A DNA stretch of 64,000 bases from Ulota crispa (lineage: Eukaryota > Streptophyta > Bryopsida > Orthotrichales > Orthotrichaceae), in assembly GCA_963920765.1 (NCBI GenBank), contig OY987245.1, positions 9,750,727 through 9,814,726 on the forward strand, given 5' to 3'. The stretch's first letter is position 1, and each line of letters opens with the position of its first letter. The notes beneath the pieces were generated by a model. That model worked only from the letters and a program-made list of their open reading frames with translations. It had not been told where the DNA came from and searched no databases. Positions 54,401 to 64,000 of the stretch are shown here, in pieces. The position numbers and the translations under genes are program-made.

Positions 54401-55216
54401 ACCCAGATGGTATGAATCGAATGTACATGACCATGAGCCACCTACAATCCGTCTTCCCTCAAGCGCATCAACAGAGATTAATAAGCGCAATTACTTCCAA
54501 CTTTTCAATAGAAAAAAATAGAGAATCACGTCATTGAATCCAGATGCTATTGTTACCTATAGCAGGGAGGTTTAGGGTTTAAGGAAAAAAGACTCAGCCC
54601 TATCCCAATCTCTCCATTCAGATTCACAGTTTTTGATAAACATCAAGAAAGGAGGAGGTACCGAAATGCCACACCCTAAAATCTTGCATAATTAGCACAC
54701 ATTAATTTCGAAAGAGGGCTTTAGGTCATCTACTAATGAAGATTGAAACCCTCACTACTTGTGCATACAGTATCAAAAAAAGGGATGATTCGGTGTATTG
54801 GAATCCCCTTGCAATTACTAACAAGAATTAGTGAAAACCTGGTCAGTCTAATAATAAGAACAATTCTAAAGGCTTAAATGTCGCTTCTAAGTATGGTTAC
54901 GTTATGGTTCCCAATCCAGATACTACTCACACGAGGGTTATGATGAAGACTACTGCTGAGGAAAGTCACATTAAGTCCAAAACGAAGCAATATTGAGAAA
55001 GTTGGCAACGTCTTCTAGAAGTATGCGATCATTATTGTTTCAAAGCTCCTAGATTTTTTGCTGAAATTTACATAAAATGCTAGCAAGCAAGCAAAAATGA
55101 CGCACCTTCTTCTTGTGACCTAGAAACTCCCGCGTGTGCAAGTTCCGGAACAAGTCTTTTCCAGTGAGAGGGGCAGATGGCACCGGCGCCACATCCACCA
55201 CCTCCGCAGTCGACAT
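51483..55216 (-). CDS. THO3: THO complex subunit 3 (TEX1), WD40 protein
   Basis: Eleven exons join in phase: 55106-55216, 54218-54313, 53985-54114, 53666-53757, 53326-53394, 53084-53141, 52769-52868, 52553-52639, 52177-52255, 51720-51852 and 51483-51517. They encode about 329 aa, near the family length. The start MSTAEVVDVAPVPSAPLTG leads to the conserved REFLGHKKKVHSVAWN. WD40 blades follow (KLASGSVDQTARIWHIEP, LLATASGDKTVRLWDAR, AVGSADALVSLWDVSEM, YIASASEDLFIDI). The last exon gives only VFRVFGFENP and stop. The protein is a subunit of the THO/TREX complex, which couples transcription to mRNA export and small-RNA production in the nucleus. All introns are GT-AG and the gene looks intact. 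Confidence 0.96.
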
Positions 55217-55472
55217 CTCCTTTTCCAACAGATCTCTTCCAATCGGACCTCTCAGTCAAAACGTAACTCTCCAAACAGCAACAATATCAACTCCCTCCTA
55301 CTGACCAAAAAGCATTCACAAACTCAGAAATATCCGACGCGACAGCTAATCGTATCGGAATTGAGCAATTCACGTAATTGCACGTCAAGATGAACATTAC
55401 AATACCGATTGTAGATTGAAAAACACTCTCCAGCATTTAGTGATCAAATGCGAGTATGAAATTCTGAGGAAA

Positions 55473-55994
55473 CTACACTAGTGCACTTAGGTTGCCTCAT
55501 AGTAATTTATCGACATTTTACACAATATAAATACTTACTGATACTACAAAAAAATTCATCAATAACTTTTTGCAACTATTTTAACAACAACATCGTTATA
55601 AAAAGTGGAAAAATAAACTACACTGAATATTGCATTTAGGTTGCCCCACACTAATGGTTGACCATGCTTGGATTTCACATGGTTCACAACTTGAACCTTG
55701 CTAATTTTTTCTGCAGCAGCTGTGTAGTGGTTGCAAGACCCTTCAAAACTGGTTTTTTTTGCTTTAATTAGTGATGAAAACCATTTTACAGCAATTGTAA
55801 GATATGAGAATTGGTGTGGGGCAACCTAAACGCAATATTCAGTGTAGAGACGTCGAGGCCGTAAAGCACGTAAAATCTTAGTATCTAAAAGTTGCATGAA
55901 CCTCCAAATCGTTAAGCTTAATTTATAAGAGGTAACTTTTCCAAGGTAAGGCAACCTAATTGTTAAGGCAATCTAAATGCACTATTTGGTGCAG
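55473..55994. mobile_element. Outer MITE with 'aggttgcc' ends, interrupted by a relative
   Basis: The left end CTACACTAGTGCACTTAGGT and the right end, which reads 'caatctaaatgcactatttggtgcag', are imperfectly inverted. A second element of the same end type sits inside at 55621-55844. Confidence 0.6.
55621..55844. mobile_element. Inner MITE with ~35-bp inverted ends, TA target
   Basis: The left end CACTGAATATTGCATTTAGG and the complement of the right end (CACTGAATATTGCGTTTAGG) agree over about 35 bp with few mismatches. TA lies outside each end (55619-55620 and 55845-55846). It is 224 bp long and non-coding. Confidence 0.8.
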
Positions 55995-57143
55995 TTAAGA
56001 CTTAAGAGCATTCGGCTATGAAGTTACAGACTGACATTGCTGAGCTTGATTTGAAAACAGCCATCTGAGAGGTTTCTTACGAGGTTCGACATAATTGATC
56101 AGGAAAAATAGAATATTCCTTACGAAGCAACGCAAGACCTCCTCTGCTCGGCGAATCTGTTTCGTAACAATATCGATCGCTTACAAGCTACAACAACTTT
56201 GATACAACCGCGTGATTTAAATTAAAACCAATGCACCAATGCACCAATGCACCAATTACACGCAAGATTTCAGCAAAAAAAGACAAAATTGCCGAAACAA
56301 ACCTCAATCGAAATTGCTCAAATGCCTCACACGAAATGTCCTCAAGCGCGAACATCCATCGCGAGTTGAAAATGCTCACGAAATCGAAGAATTGGTTGGA
56401 AAACATCAGAACTTCGTCGGAGACTAACCCTACTACCGGAATAGCCGGTAATTTTGTAGAAAATGAACTGCACGATCTTGAAGGTGACTGGTTATGTCCA
56501 GTGACGGCTACCGTGACGAGCTTGGTTCATGGTCGATATCTCCTTGCTGCAAAATATCGATAGAGAATGGAATGGATGATTGTATAAATGAATGAAAATC
56601 ATCCGTTTTGTAATCTATGGAATTTCTTGCTCCTCACCAAATTCTAGAAATGAGTACTCGTTTGCAATTCATTGTTGACCCGTAAAAGGCATTGGGTATC
56701 TCTATTTTCTGAAGATGTAGTTGACTTGGGGATAGGAGTTGTAAAAATTGACATATTGTATTTATTAGTACTAAGTTATCACTAATATACTAAGAATTTT
56801 TTTGAGAAAATCAAAATGTTCTTAAGATTAAAGCATTGGTAATTTTGGAGTAAATTTGTTGAAACGGACTCCGAGTGTGATGAGCTTAGTAATAAGAATT
56901 TTTAGAATTCTTCTGTAACTCTAGTTTGCAAGCTCATTCTCTGAAGAAAACTTCTGAACTAACAAATTAAATTTGGGAAATGATTTACGTGCTTTTATTT
57001 TTATATTTCTACTAAAGTGCATATTAGCAATATTTAAAATTGCTAAATTTAGCAGGATTGTTACCAAAACAATTGTAGAGCTAAAAAAATGTGAACTTTG
57101 TCAAAATTGAAAATTTTAGCTTTTTAGCACTAATTTTAACCAC

Positions 57144-58063
57144 TTAATCTCTAAAGAACCATTGTCCCTACGGAGGACAAATGGGATTTTGGGCAAGTAC
57201 CTACGGTCTCAATTTTTGTTTTGATTTTTTGAAACTTTTTTGAAGATAGAAAAACACATTAGCATTTGGGGAATCTAATTTTTATTCCAATTGATGCCAT
57301 GGAGCAAAAGTTATGCCCAAATAAGCACAAATTTGGGGACTAGGGGCAGCAAAAAAAATTCTTATAAAAACTTGAAAATTTTTTTTTTTTCTTATAGATT
57401 TTATCTTTGTGTATGTCTGAAGCTTGAATCATTCCGTTTGGACTAGTTATGAGAAAGTTATGGACAATCTTGTTTTTTGGGCAACTCAAGCATCTTTTTG
57501 AAAAAATAACTTATAAACTTCATTTTTGAATGCAGGTTTAACATTTTTTCAAAAAAATTGTTGGAGAGGGTGAAGTTTGCTTTCTAGAACAATCTCACCA
57601 TTGGGATTATTGCTTTTCAATTCCATTGCAACGTTATTAGCAATTTAAGTTTTTGTTCAATCTCATACCTTCTTCTACCTAATATTTTTTTAAAGAATGA
57701 AAATTAAGTATTCTTTTTTTTAATTTTTTCCCAAGATTCCCAACGTAACTTCCCACCATGAAAAAATAGAATTCCAAACTCTGTGGTGCAAAAAATTTAA
57801 GTTAAAAATGTTCAAAGTTAAAAAATTTAGTCAAGCAAGGTGCAAAAAAAGTTGTTTTTTACTTTTTAAATGCAAATATCTTCCAATTTGTGCGGTCAAA
57901 GTTCTTGAGTTTTGTATGACACATTCTTATAGTAGTCTAGCACAAGATCCTCCGGTCAGATATGCAAAACGCCTGATTTTCAAACTTTTTTACTTTTTGC
58001 CATAAAGGTGACAATTTTGAGTGTCTTTTGATAAGAAAAAGGCCATGGTCCTTTAGGGGTTAA
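57144..58063. mobile_element. TTAA-flanked element, subfamily E copy 2
   Basis: The left end TTAATCTCTAAAGAACCA and right end TGGTCCTTTAGGGGTTAA enclose 920 bp. The interior resembles 8408-9301. The left end has two C-to-T-type changes relative to the consensus. Confidence 0.7.
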
Positions 58064-59283
58064 GCTAAAAGTAAAAATCATATTTGGGATTGTTGGTGCA
58101 TATTCTAACAAAGTTTTGTTTAGCTTTGCATAGTTATCTAACCATTTCCAAAAAGATTAATTTGTGCTATAAAACTGATTATGATTATGAATGATGAAAG
58201 TTTGATATCATTTAACAATCTAAAATGGGTTTGGTTGGGCTTTTAAAAGTTAACATTGGAAGGCCTGAAAATTCATGAAATTGAAATAAAATTTGCTATT
58301 GCACGATAGAAATCTGTTATGCCAATACGGTATTCTTTACAGACGTTTATATATCGTATAAGGTTTTGAGATTGCTGAGCTTTCTTGAAACTTGATAAGA
58401 ATTATTCTGACAAAATTCTTTGGAAACCTATCATAACTCAAAATTTCCTAAAAATGTTCAGCTTTTCTTATAATTTGCAACAAATGAGCAACTTTATTTT
58501 TTAAAGTTTTAGAATGATAATATGGTTTCTCTTACGATGGCAAAGGCAAATCCAAGAATAAGAACTTGACCAATTAGTTAGAGGGTGAATTTTCACTTAA
58601 AGTGTTACAAATCTTCAAAAAATTAAAAGTATATCAGAAAAATCCACTTATAAGTGTAGCTTGAAGTTGACTTTTGTTAAAAGCTTTATACAGTGGCCTA
58701 CTAATTACATTTTATTTAGCTTGATCCTATCAATGCACTATTTAATAATCATCTATAAAATAGGAAATCAAAAAATAAAAACTCCATTCAAAATTCATGG
58801 TACATTAAGTCTCTAGGAAATTTTGATGTAAAGTACAATCCTCCTTTAATTTTACAACATTAGGTTTGATTAATGTGAATTAAAAAACGTATATATCTAA
58901 CATGATTTCTGAAATCAATTTTGAAGGGTAGTTTTTGTCGAAGGCAATACTTTCCAAAGTAGGCATTTCGTAAAATACAGGGCTAACAAGGAAGGCAGAA
59001 CCCAACAATAAAACTTTTTATCTCACATGATGTCCAATAAGGAATGCACTACCCAACATAAACTGTTGCAAAGAAATAGACGAATTTGTAAATGAAAATT
59101 TTGCAATCCCCCAATTTTGCAAGTTTTCTTGCGTAACTCTCCTCAAACCCTCATTTTGCAATAAATTTTGTCCTATAAATGAATAGAAAACTTCACTGAA
59201 ACGGTTTACAAAATTGAAATACCTGTTTCTCCAAGTAAAATACATGTACACTTTTCAAACCATAAATTACTTGGAAATAAGTT
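58064..59283. other. AT-rich intergenic DNA, no gene seen
   Basis: Only short frames without domains are present, and no paired ends were recognised. Confidence 0.45.
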
Positions 59284-59657
59284 TTAACCCCTATACACTT
59301 GGCTGGCCACTGTGCCTGCCCCGACACAGTGCTACACAATGCTTTACACTGGTCTCTATAATGGTTTGGCAAGTGCCCACTTTTTATAATATTGTTTTCA
59401 AAAAGTGCAAAAGTTAATAGTGCATAATACCTTCAAGAAAATTGCAAGAAGGGTAGCATGGGACCTAACATCACGTTTATAAATCTCCTCACAATTTGGG
59501 CTATTTAAAAATATGAGTACATTTGATGAGATTGTTTTTTGCCTTCCATGATGGACCATGTGTAAGCTTATGTGCAGCTGAAAATCAATTTTTTTCCATT
59601 GTATAGAATTTTTTTTGTTACCAAGGGGACAAAACTCCTTGGGTGTATAAGGGTTGA
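59284..59657. mobile_element. TTAA-flanked element, separate subfamily
   Basis: TTAACCCCTATACACTTGGC at the left is inverted relative to CCTTGGGTGTATAAGGGTTG at the right. It is 374 bp with no coding capacity. It shares only the outermost CCC(C/T)TA with the other copies. Confidence 0.65.
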
Positions 59658-59755
59658 ACATCTGTATCATAATATTTCTAAAAACTACCACAAGAATTCA
59701 AATTAATGGAGTGACAAAAATCAAAATTTGTGTACGTGGGGCATGTCAAGATTCT

Positions 59756-60512
59756 TTAACCCTAAAGAACCAAAGAGCCCAATATGGCTAAACAGGGTTT
59801 TTGGAGGTGTAAAAGTAGATAAAAAAGGCATTGCATGCTCAAGTTTTGGTTTGCCACTCAAGTCCAAATGGAGCCAAAAGTCCAACAAAACTTTTGGATT
59901 GGCGTTTTGTTCCTTGAAACCTCTAGATTTTGCACCCAAACATTTGAATTTACTATTTTTAATATTAAAGCTATTAGTGAGAGTGTATATAGGCATTGTA
60001 CGTTGCATTGTGAATGGAGGAAATTTGGATGGGATGGGTTGGAAGCCCACCCTCCCATGTATAGGGGAGAAGGTTGGTGATGTGTTTTATTTTTCTCTCA
60101 ATTGGGCAAGGTTTTAGTAGCTTTAAAGTAGTGAGCCAACTAAATCCACTTACTTTGAATGACCATTAGTTTTGGAGTTTTTTCCCATTTGAGGAGTTTT
60201 TTTCCATCAAGTATAGCTAGACATAGTCTGATCAACCATAAGGTTTTTCTTTTTTTGAGAAAAAATGACATCAAAGTCCAAAATCCATATTATGAACTGC
60301 TATTCCCCAAATTAACAAGTATGAGATGCTTAGCGGTGGGAATTTAGCAGATTTACTTGAATTTAAAATCAGACTAACCTTAAACTTATGATTTACAATT
60401 GGGTATAGAACAACCGGTTTGGATTGTGTGAATACTTGTTCAACTTTCTAAAAATTAAGGAATGTGCTAAAAGTTCCATATTGGAGGTATGCTAAATTTC
60501 TTACCAAGATGC
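59756..60512. mobile_element. TTAA-flanked element, subfamily C copy 2
   Basis: The left end TTAACCCTAAAGAACCAAAG and body match 22223-23007 closely. Its right terminal repeat is missing exactly where the next TTAA element begins (60513). Confidence 0.75.
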
Positions 60513-61313
60513 TTAACCCTTAAAGGTCTGCACATCCACCTTTTGGATGCGCCTTGGTCAACGCTGATTGTAACTTTCAAAGTATCAATCTTTGGTACAT
60601 GGTTCAAATTAAGAAAATGAAGCTTCACAAGTTTTCTTCCTATTCCATTTAATTCTTTTGAAAAATGTCAAAAATTGAAAGAGTTATTTCCATTGAAAGC
60701 TCTAAGTGTTAGAATCCAAATAACACAATATGGTGTGTTTTTCATTTATATTTTCTACTCTATAATTGCATTTTTAATTTAAACTGCAAAACTATGTTTC
60801 TCATTCTACCATTCATTTATGATAGAAAGTATAAATTTTTTAAACATATATTCTAATTGATATCATTTTATTTCCACATTTAGCTTTAAAAAATCACAAT
60901 AATTCAAATATTCCATCAAATTTATCAAAAAAAATTACCGTAAATAGAAAATGAATATATCTTCTAGCAAAAAATATCAAAATTTTATAAATTAATTAAA
61001 TATAAGGATAAACTTGGTGTGATAGTCACATTTGACTTTAAATTTTTTGTTGTGGTTGTTTTGGGTGTAAAAAATAATATAACCTATTGAAATTTTTTCA
61101 CATTGGTCTCTAATGCTGCTTGTACCTCTTGAAAAAATTTCAAGTAATCTAATTCTTTTTTGATATTTTTACTTATTTATGTTCATTTTTTGAAAAAATC
61201 ATAATAATCATTCACAAGAAAAATATAAAATTTTTGTTTGAATTTAAAAACAAAATTGAGCTTAGACATGAAGTTTGACCATTTCAAAATAAATAAAGTC
61301 CTTTAGGGGTTAA
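60513..61313. mobile_element. TTAA-flanked element, separate subfamily
   Basis: The left end is TTAACCCTTAAAGGTC and the right end AGTCCTTTAGGGGTTAA. The 801 bp are very AT-rich inside and contain no transposase frame. Confidence 0.72.
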
Positions 61314-61984
61314 GGGTGAACCATCCAAAAATAAGCTCAAAAAGCACCGAGATATTGAAAAACCCTGAGGAAGTTCCAGGAGAGCAGAGCCGCAGACGAG
61401 AGAAACAGTCATCCGTCACCACGACAAACAAATATCATCCAAAAAAACGATCCCGCCCTTTTCCGTCCAAAAAGCGTAACAAAGCCGATGGCGGGCCGCC
61501 CCTCCCCAGTCCTCGCCCGCCAAATCGTAGGCCGACCCTCGTCTACCCGTCCCGACCCGGTGGATGAGGGGCTGGGATGAGAGGCATGAGGAGGAGCGGA
61601 AGGCGCTGCTGCAGAGTTGCGTGATCTGCTCGCAACGACGCGACGAGCATTCTCGAGCCATTCTCCGACGCATTTCATCACAAACACACTCAACCCCTCT
61701 CAATTCCACATCAGAACCACGGGATTCACCCAACGATTTCTCTATTCCACACTCCTGCTCTCAAATCCCCTCTCAAATCCCCTCTCAAATCCCCTGTTTT
61801 TTCATCTGCAAGGTTCAGGCACGGTGTTGCGATTACCACCTCTCGAATTGATTCGACGTCGTGGTGGGTTTATCCAACGATGATGAGAGATTGAGAGAGA
61901 CTTGAGGGTTTGTGGATTTGTGTGTTTTCGAGCTTTCTGGGGTGGTGGGCAATGTGCTCGTGTGGCCATGGTGTGACCACAGCC
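61314..61984 (+). promoter_or_regulatory. GC-rich upstream region of MRL1
   Basis: Composition switches from AT-rich to GC-rich right after the TTAA element. Three tandem 'tctcaaatcccc' units lie at about 61757-61795. Overlapping frames on both strands are open but have no domains. This is probably promoter and 5' leader of MRL1. Confidence 0.45.
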
Positions 61985-64000
61985 ATGGCGTCTTCATCGA
62001 GTTCGTCCCTGCCATTGCGACCGCGATTGTGCGCGTTGCCGTCATCCACCATCGTCCCGCCGTCGTTACTCCTGCCGGCGCGGACTTTGCACCCGTCCAA
62101 TTCGGGCTCCGCCGCGCGGTGCTCGTGGTCGAGGATTACGTTCGCGACGTTGCGGGAGGACGTCATCATCAGTCGACAACAACAATTCCACCAACAATCT
62201 TCGTCTTCTTCTTCTTCCTCATCGGAGCAGCATCAGCACCTTCACGAGAATTTTATCCCCACCAATGGCGCGACGACGACGAGGGTGGCGAGAACTCTTC
62301 CGCATACCAATGGCGTTGCAACGAGCACTCGCAGGCAGCTCGTGGAGGAATTCTTGTTCACGCAAGACTACTTGGAGTCTTTAGATTACGATTCCCCCGT
62401 GGACACGAGTACCAGGACCCCCGGACGCCGCAACGTTTGGGTGAAAGTGGAATCCTCTGCATCTCGATTGAGACCGACGAGCCCTTCCAATGCGGCGAAA
62501 CGGAAGCGCAAGGGCGGGCTTGTGTTGCCCGCGTCCATCGCTGAGGTGTTGCCGTTGAAATTTGAAACAGGCCTCAAATTCTACGCTGCTTTGTACGCGT
62601 CGTTGTTACGTGCTGGCAGGTATTTTGCTCGGATGCCTGATCAATCACCATCCCCTGTTTTTTTCCCGAACCCTGTTTTAGGTTTCTTACTTCAAGCTCA
62701 ACGCAGAAATTTTGAATTGAAAGCTGAGAATTGAATGTTGCAGGATCAAAGACTGTCTTGTGCTCTTGGGAGAGGTGGACAAAGTGGGAAAACTTGGTTC
62801 GATGAAGGTATTTTGAAATGCTGCTACATTGCTCTTGCTATTTTGTAATTTTTTCCTGTTTTTGTGAACATTGCTGAGGCTTACAGAAAGAGCCTTGGTT
62901 TGTAGGTGAATCATTCGAGATTTTACGAAGCGTGCAAAACGAGAGGATCTGTGGACGATGCGTTTACGTTCGTGAAGCTCATGCGTCCTTATTCAACGTT
63001 ACAGCATTACACGATGCTTCTGTCAGTCTGTTGTCATGCAAAAGACATCGACGGTGAGCACTTTTTAGCTTTTTTTTGCTGTTGATTTTGTGAATGTTTT
63101 GCTGTGGAAGGCGCATATTAACTTGGAGCCTTTCTTGTTTGTTCGGCAGGAGCGTTGCGAGTGCTGGCTTTGTTAGAGAACAGTGGTTTGAAAGCGGATT
63201 GCATGTTCTACACTACGCTGATCTCTGCTTGCTCCAAAGCTGGAAAAGTGGACCTTCTCTTTCAGGTACATTCTTTTGACATCAAGACTGTGAATTTTCA
63301 TGAGAATACCACTTGAAAATTCTCTTAAAAAATGGTATAAAATCAGTCATTACATGTTGAAAGTTTCGAGCGGGTTGCTTTGTGCCAGGTATACCATGAA
63401 ATGGAATTGCATGGAATTGAAGCCAACGTTCATACTTTCGGAGCCATGATTGATGGCTGTGCTCGTGCTGGACAATTACCCAAGGCCTTTGGTGCCTATG
63501 GTATAATGATATCAAAGGTTAGTGTTCAGAACGAAGGACTTTATGGTTTTGAAACATGTTGTAAAAATTGCAACTTTATAGCAAAGATGTTTTTTGGCAA
63601 GTTGGATAAGTTTTGTGAATGTTATTATGTGTGTAGGACGTGAAGCCCGACCGAGTTATCTTCAATGCGCTCATCAATGCTTGTAGTCGAGCTGGAGCTG
63701 TTCAAAGGGCGTTTGATGTGTTGACAGACATGAAGTCGGAAGCAACACCAGTGAAGCCAGACCACGTCACGTATGGTGCTCTGATTTCTGCTTGTGCCCG
63801 TGGAGGAGAGGTAACCTTTTTCACCATTAGTTACTTGCACTTTATCTTAAACCTCCATTGTATGTGATCTAGTGATCTGAGACAAATTTAATGTTATTCA
63901 TTGGTGCAGGTGGACAAAGCTCTTGAAGTTTATCAGAGCATGCGTGAAAGCGATTCATTAGGTTCTCCCGAATGCTACACTGCTGCTGTACATGCTTGCA
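61985..64000 (+). CDS. MRL1: MRL1 plastid PPR protein, N-terminal part (cut by window end)
   Basis: Exons: 61985-62619, 62744-62807, 62906-63053, 63150-63265, 63389-63517, 63637-63810 and 63910-64000 (continues). All phases agree. ATG 61985 gives MASSSSSSLPLRPRL, a Ser/Arg-rich plastid-transit-like start; an in-frame upstream ATG at 61910 is less likely. After a low-complexity Gln/Ser stretch, PPR units start near residue 210. They read KADCMFYTTLISACSKAGKV, EANVHTFGAMIDGCARAGQ, then AFGAYGIM and KPDRVIFNALINACSRAGAV. These match the MRL1 family closely. MRL1 stabilises or processes rbcL mRNA in chloroplasts. The N-terminal extension looks shorter than in Arabidopsis. The C-terminal half lies beyond the window. 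Confidence 0.88.

Larger units (their letters stand above)
55217..57143. other. Intergenic DNA upstream of THO3, holding nested MITEs
   Basis: The proximal part should contain the THO3 promoter. 55473-55994 is MITE sequence. 56100-56560 is somewhat GC-richer, with an open plus-strand frame of about 110 codons without a domain, beginning at a short 'caccaatg' tandem repeat. No gene is assigned. Confidence 0.4.

Noticed and set aside
62000..62544. Alternative 210-codon frame in MRL1 exon 1
   Set aside because: Only the frame starting at 61985 continues into the PPR units with matching exon phases.
38583..64000. The two PPR loci being one split gene
   Set aside because: They are on the same strand, but two intact minus-strand genes lie between them. 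The first has its own SMR-like C-terminus and stop.

Overview
The window is nuclear DNA of a streptophyte plant or alga that makes swimming, flagellated cells. Its plant-type genes have GT-AG introns: MRL1 (a plastid PPR protein for rbcL mRNA), SDP6 (plant-type mitochondrial FAD glycerol-3-phosphate dehydrogenase), a SYP3/SED5 syntaxin, and THO3/TEX1. Beside them is a long gene for a radial-spoke-like axonemal protein, which seed plants with pollen tubes lack. A charophyte alga, bryophyte, lycophyte or fern fits; the sequence alone does not decide which. Intergenic DNA and many introns are very AT-rich and full of short terminal-inverted-repeat elements.

Layout. 1-13174 has no host gene. It holds a tRNA-like SINE, several MITEs, four TTAA-flanked elements and a 1.59-kb Tc1 element with a dead DD34E transposase. 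13175-15886 (minus) is a five-exon Qa-SNARE with a tandemly repeated upstream leader. 16724-21050 is repeats again. 21051-33409 (minus) is the RSP2-like gene: about 12 exons coding DPY-30, GAF-like, acidic and dynein-stalk-like segments, in introns swollen by MITEs. 33410-38582 is intergenic, with a Mutator-type MITE carrying a nested insertion, a GC-rich island, a minisatellite and a duplicated leader. 38583-44385 (plus) is a PPR protein with a C-terminal SMR-like domain. 46941-48942 (minus) is SDP6 and 51483-55216 (minus) is THO3, each reconstructed in phase. 57144-61313 is another cluster of TTAA elements. 61985-64000 (plus) is the start of MRL1, cut by the window edge.

The genes do not form an operon or pathway; they serve plastid RNA, mitochondrial glycerol metabolism, Golgi trafficking, mRNA export and flagella. 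The most distinctive structure is the TTAA-flanked, CCC(C/T)TAAA-ended element superfamily: about a dozen copies in five or more internal subfamilies, with no visible transposase, resembling non-autonomous piggyBac elements. Also notable are the DPY-30/GAF/dynein-stalk-like protein, 63-bp tandem copies of a splice donor in its intron, and tandem duplications upstream of three unrelated genes.
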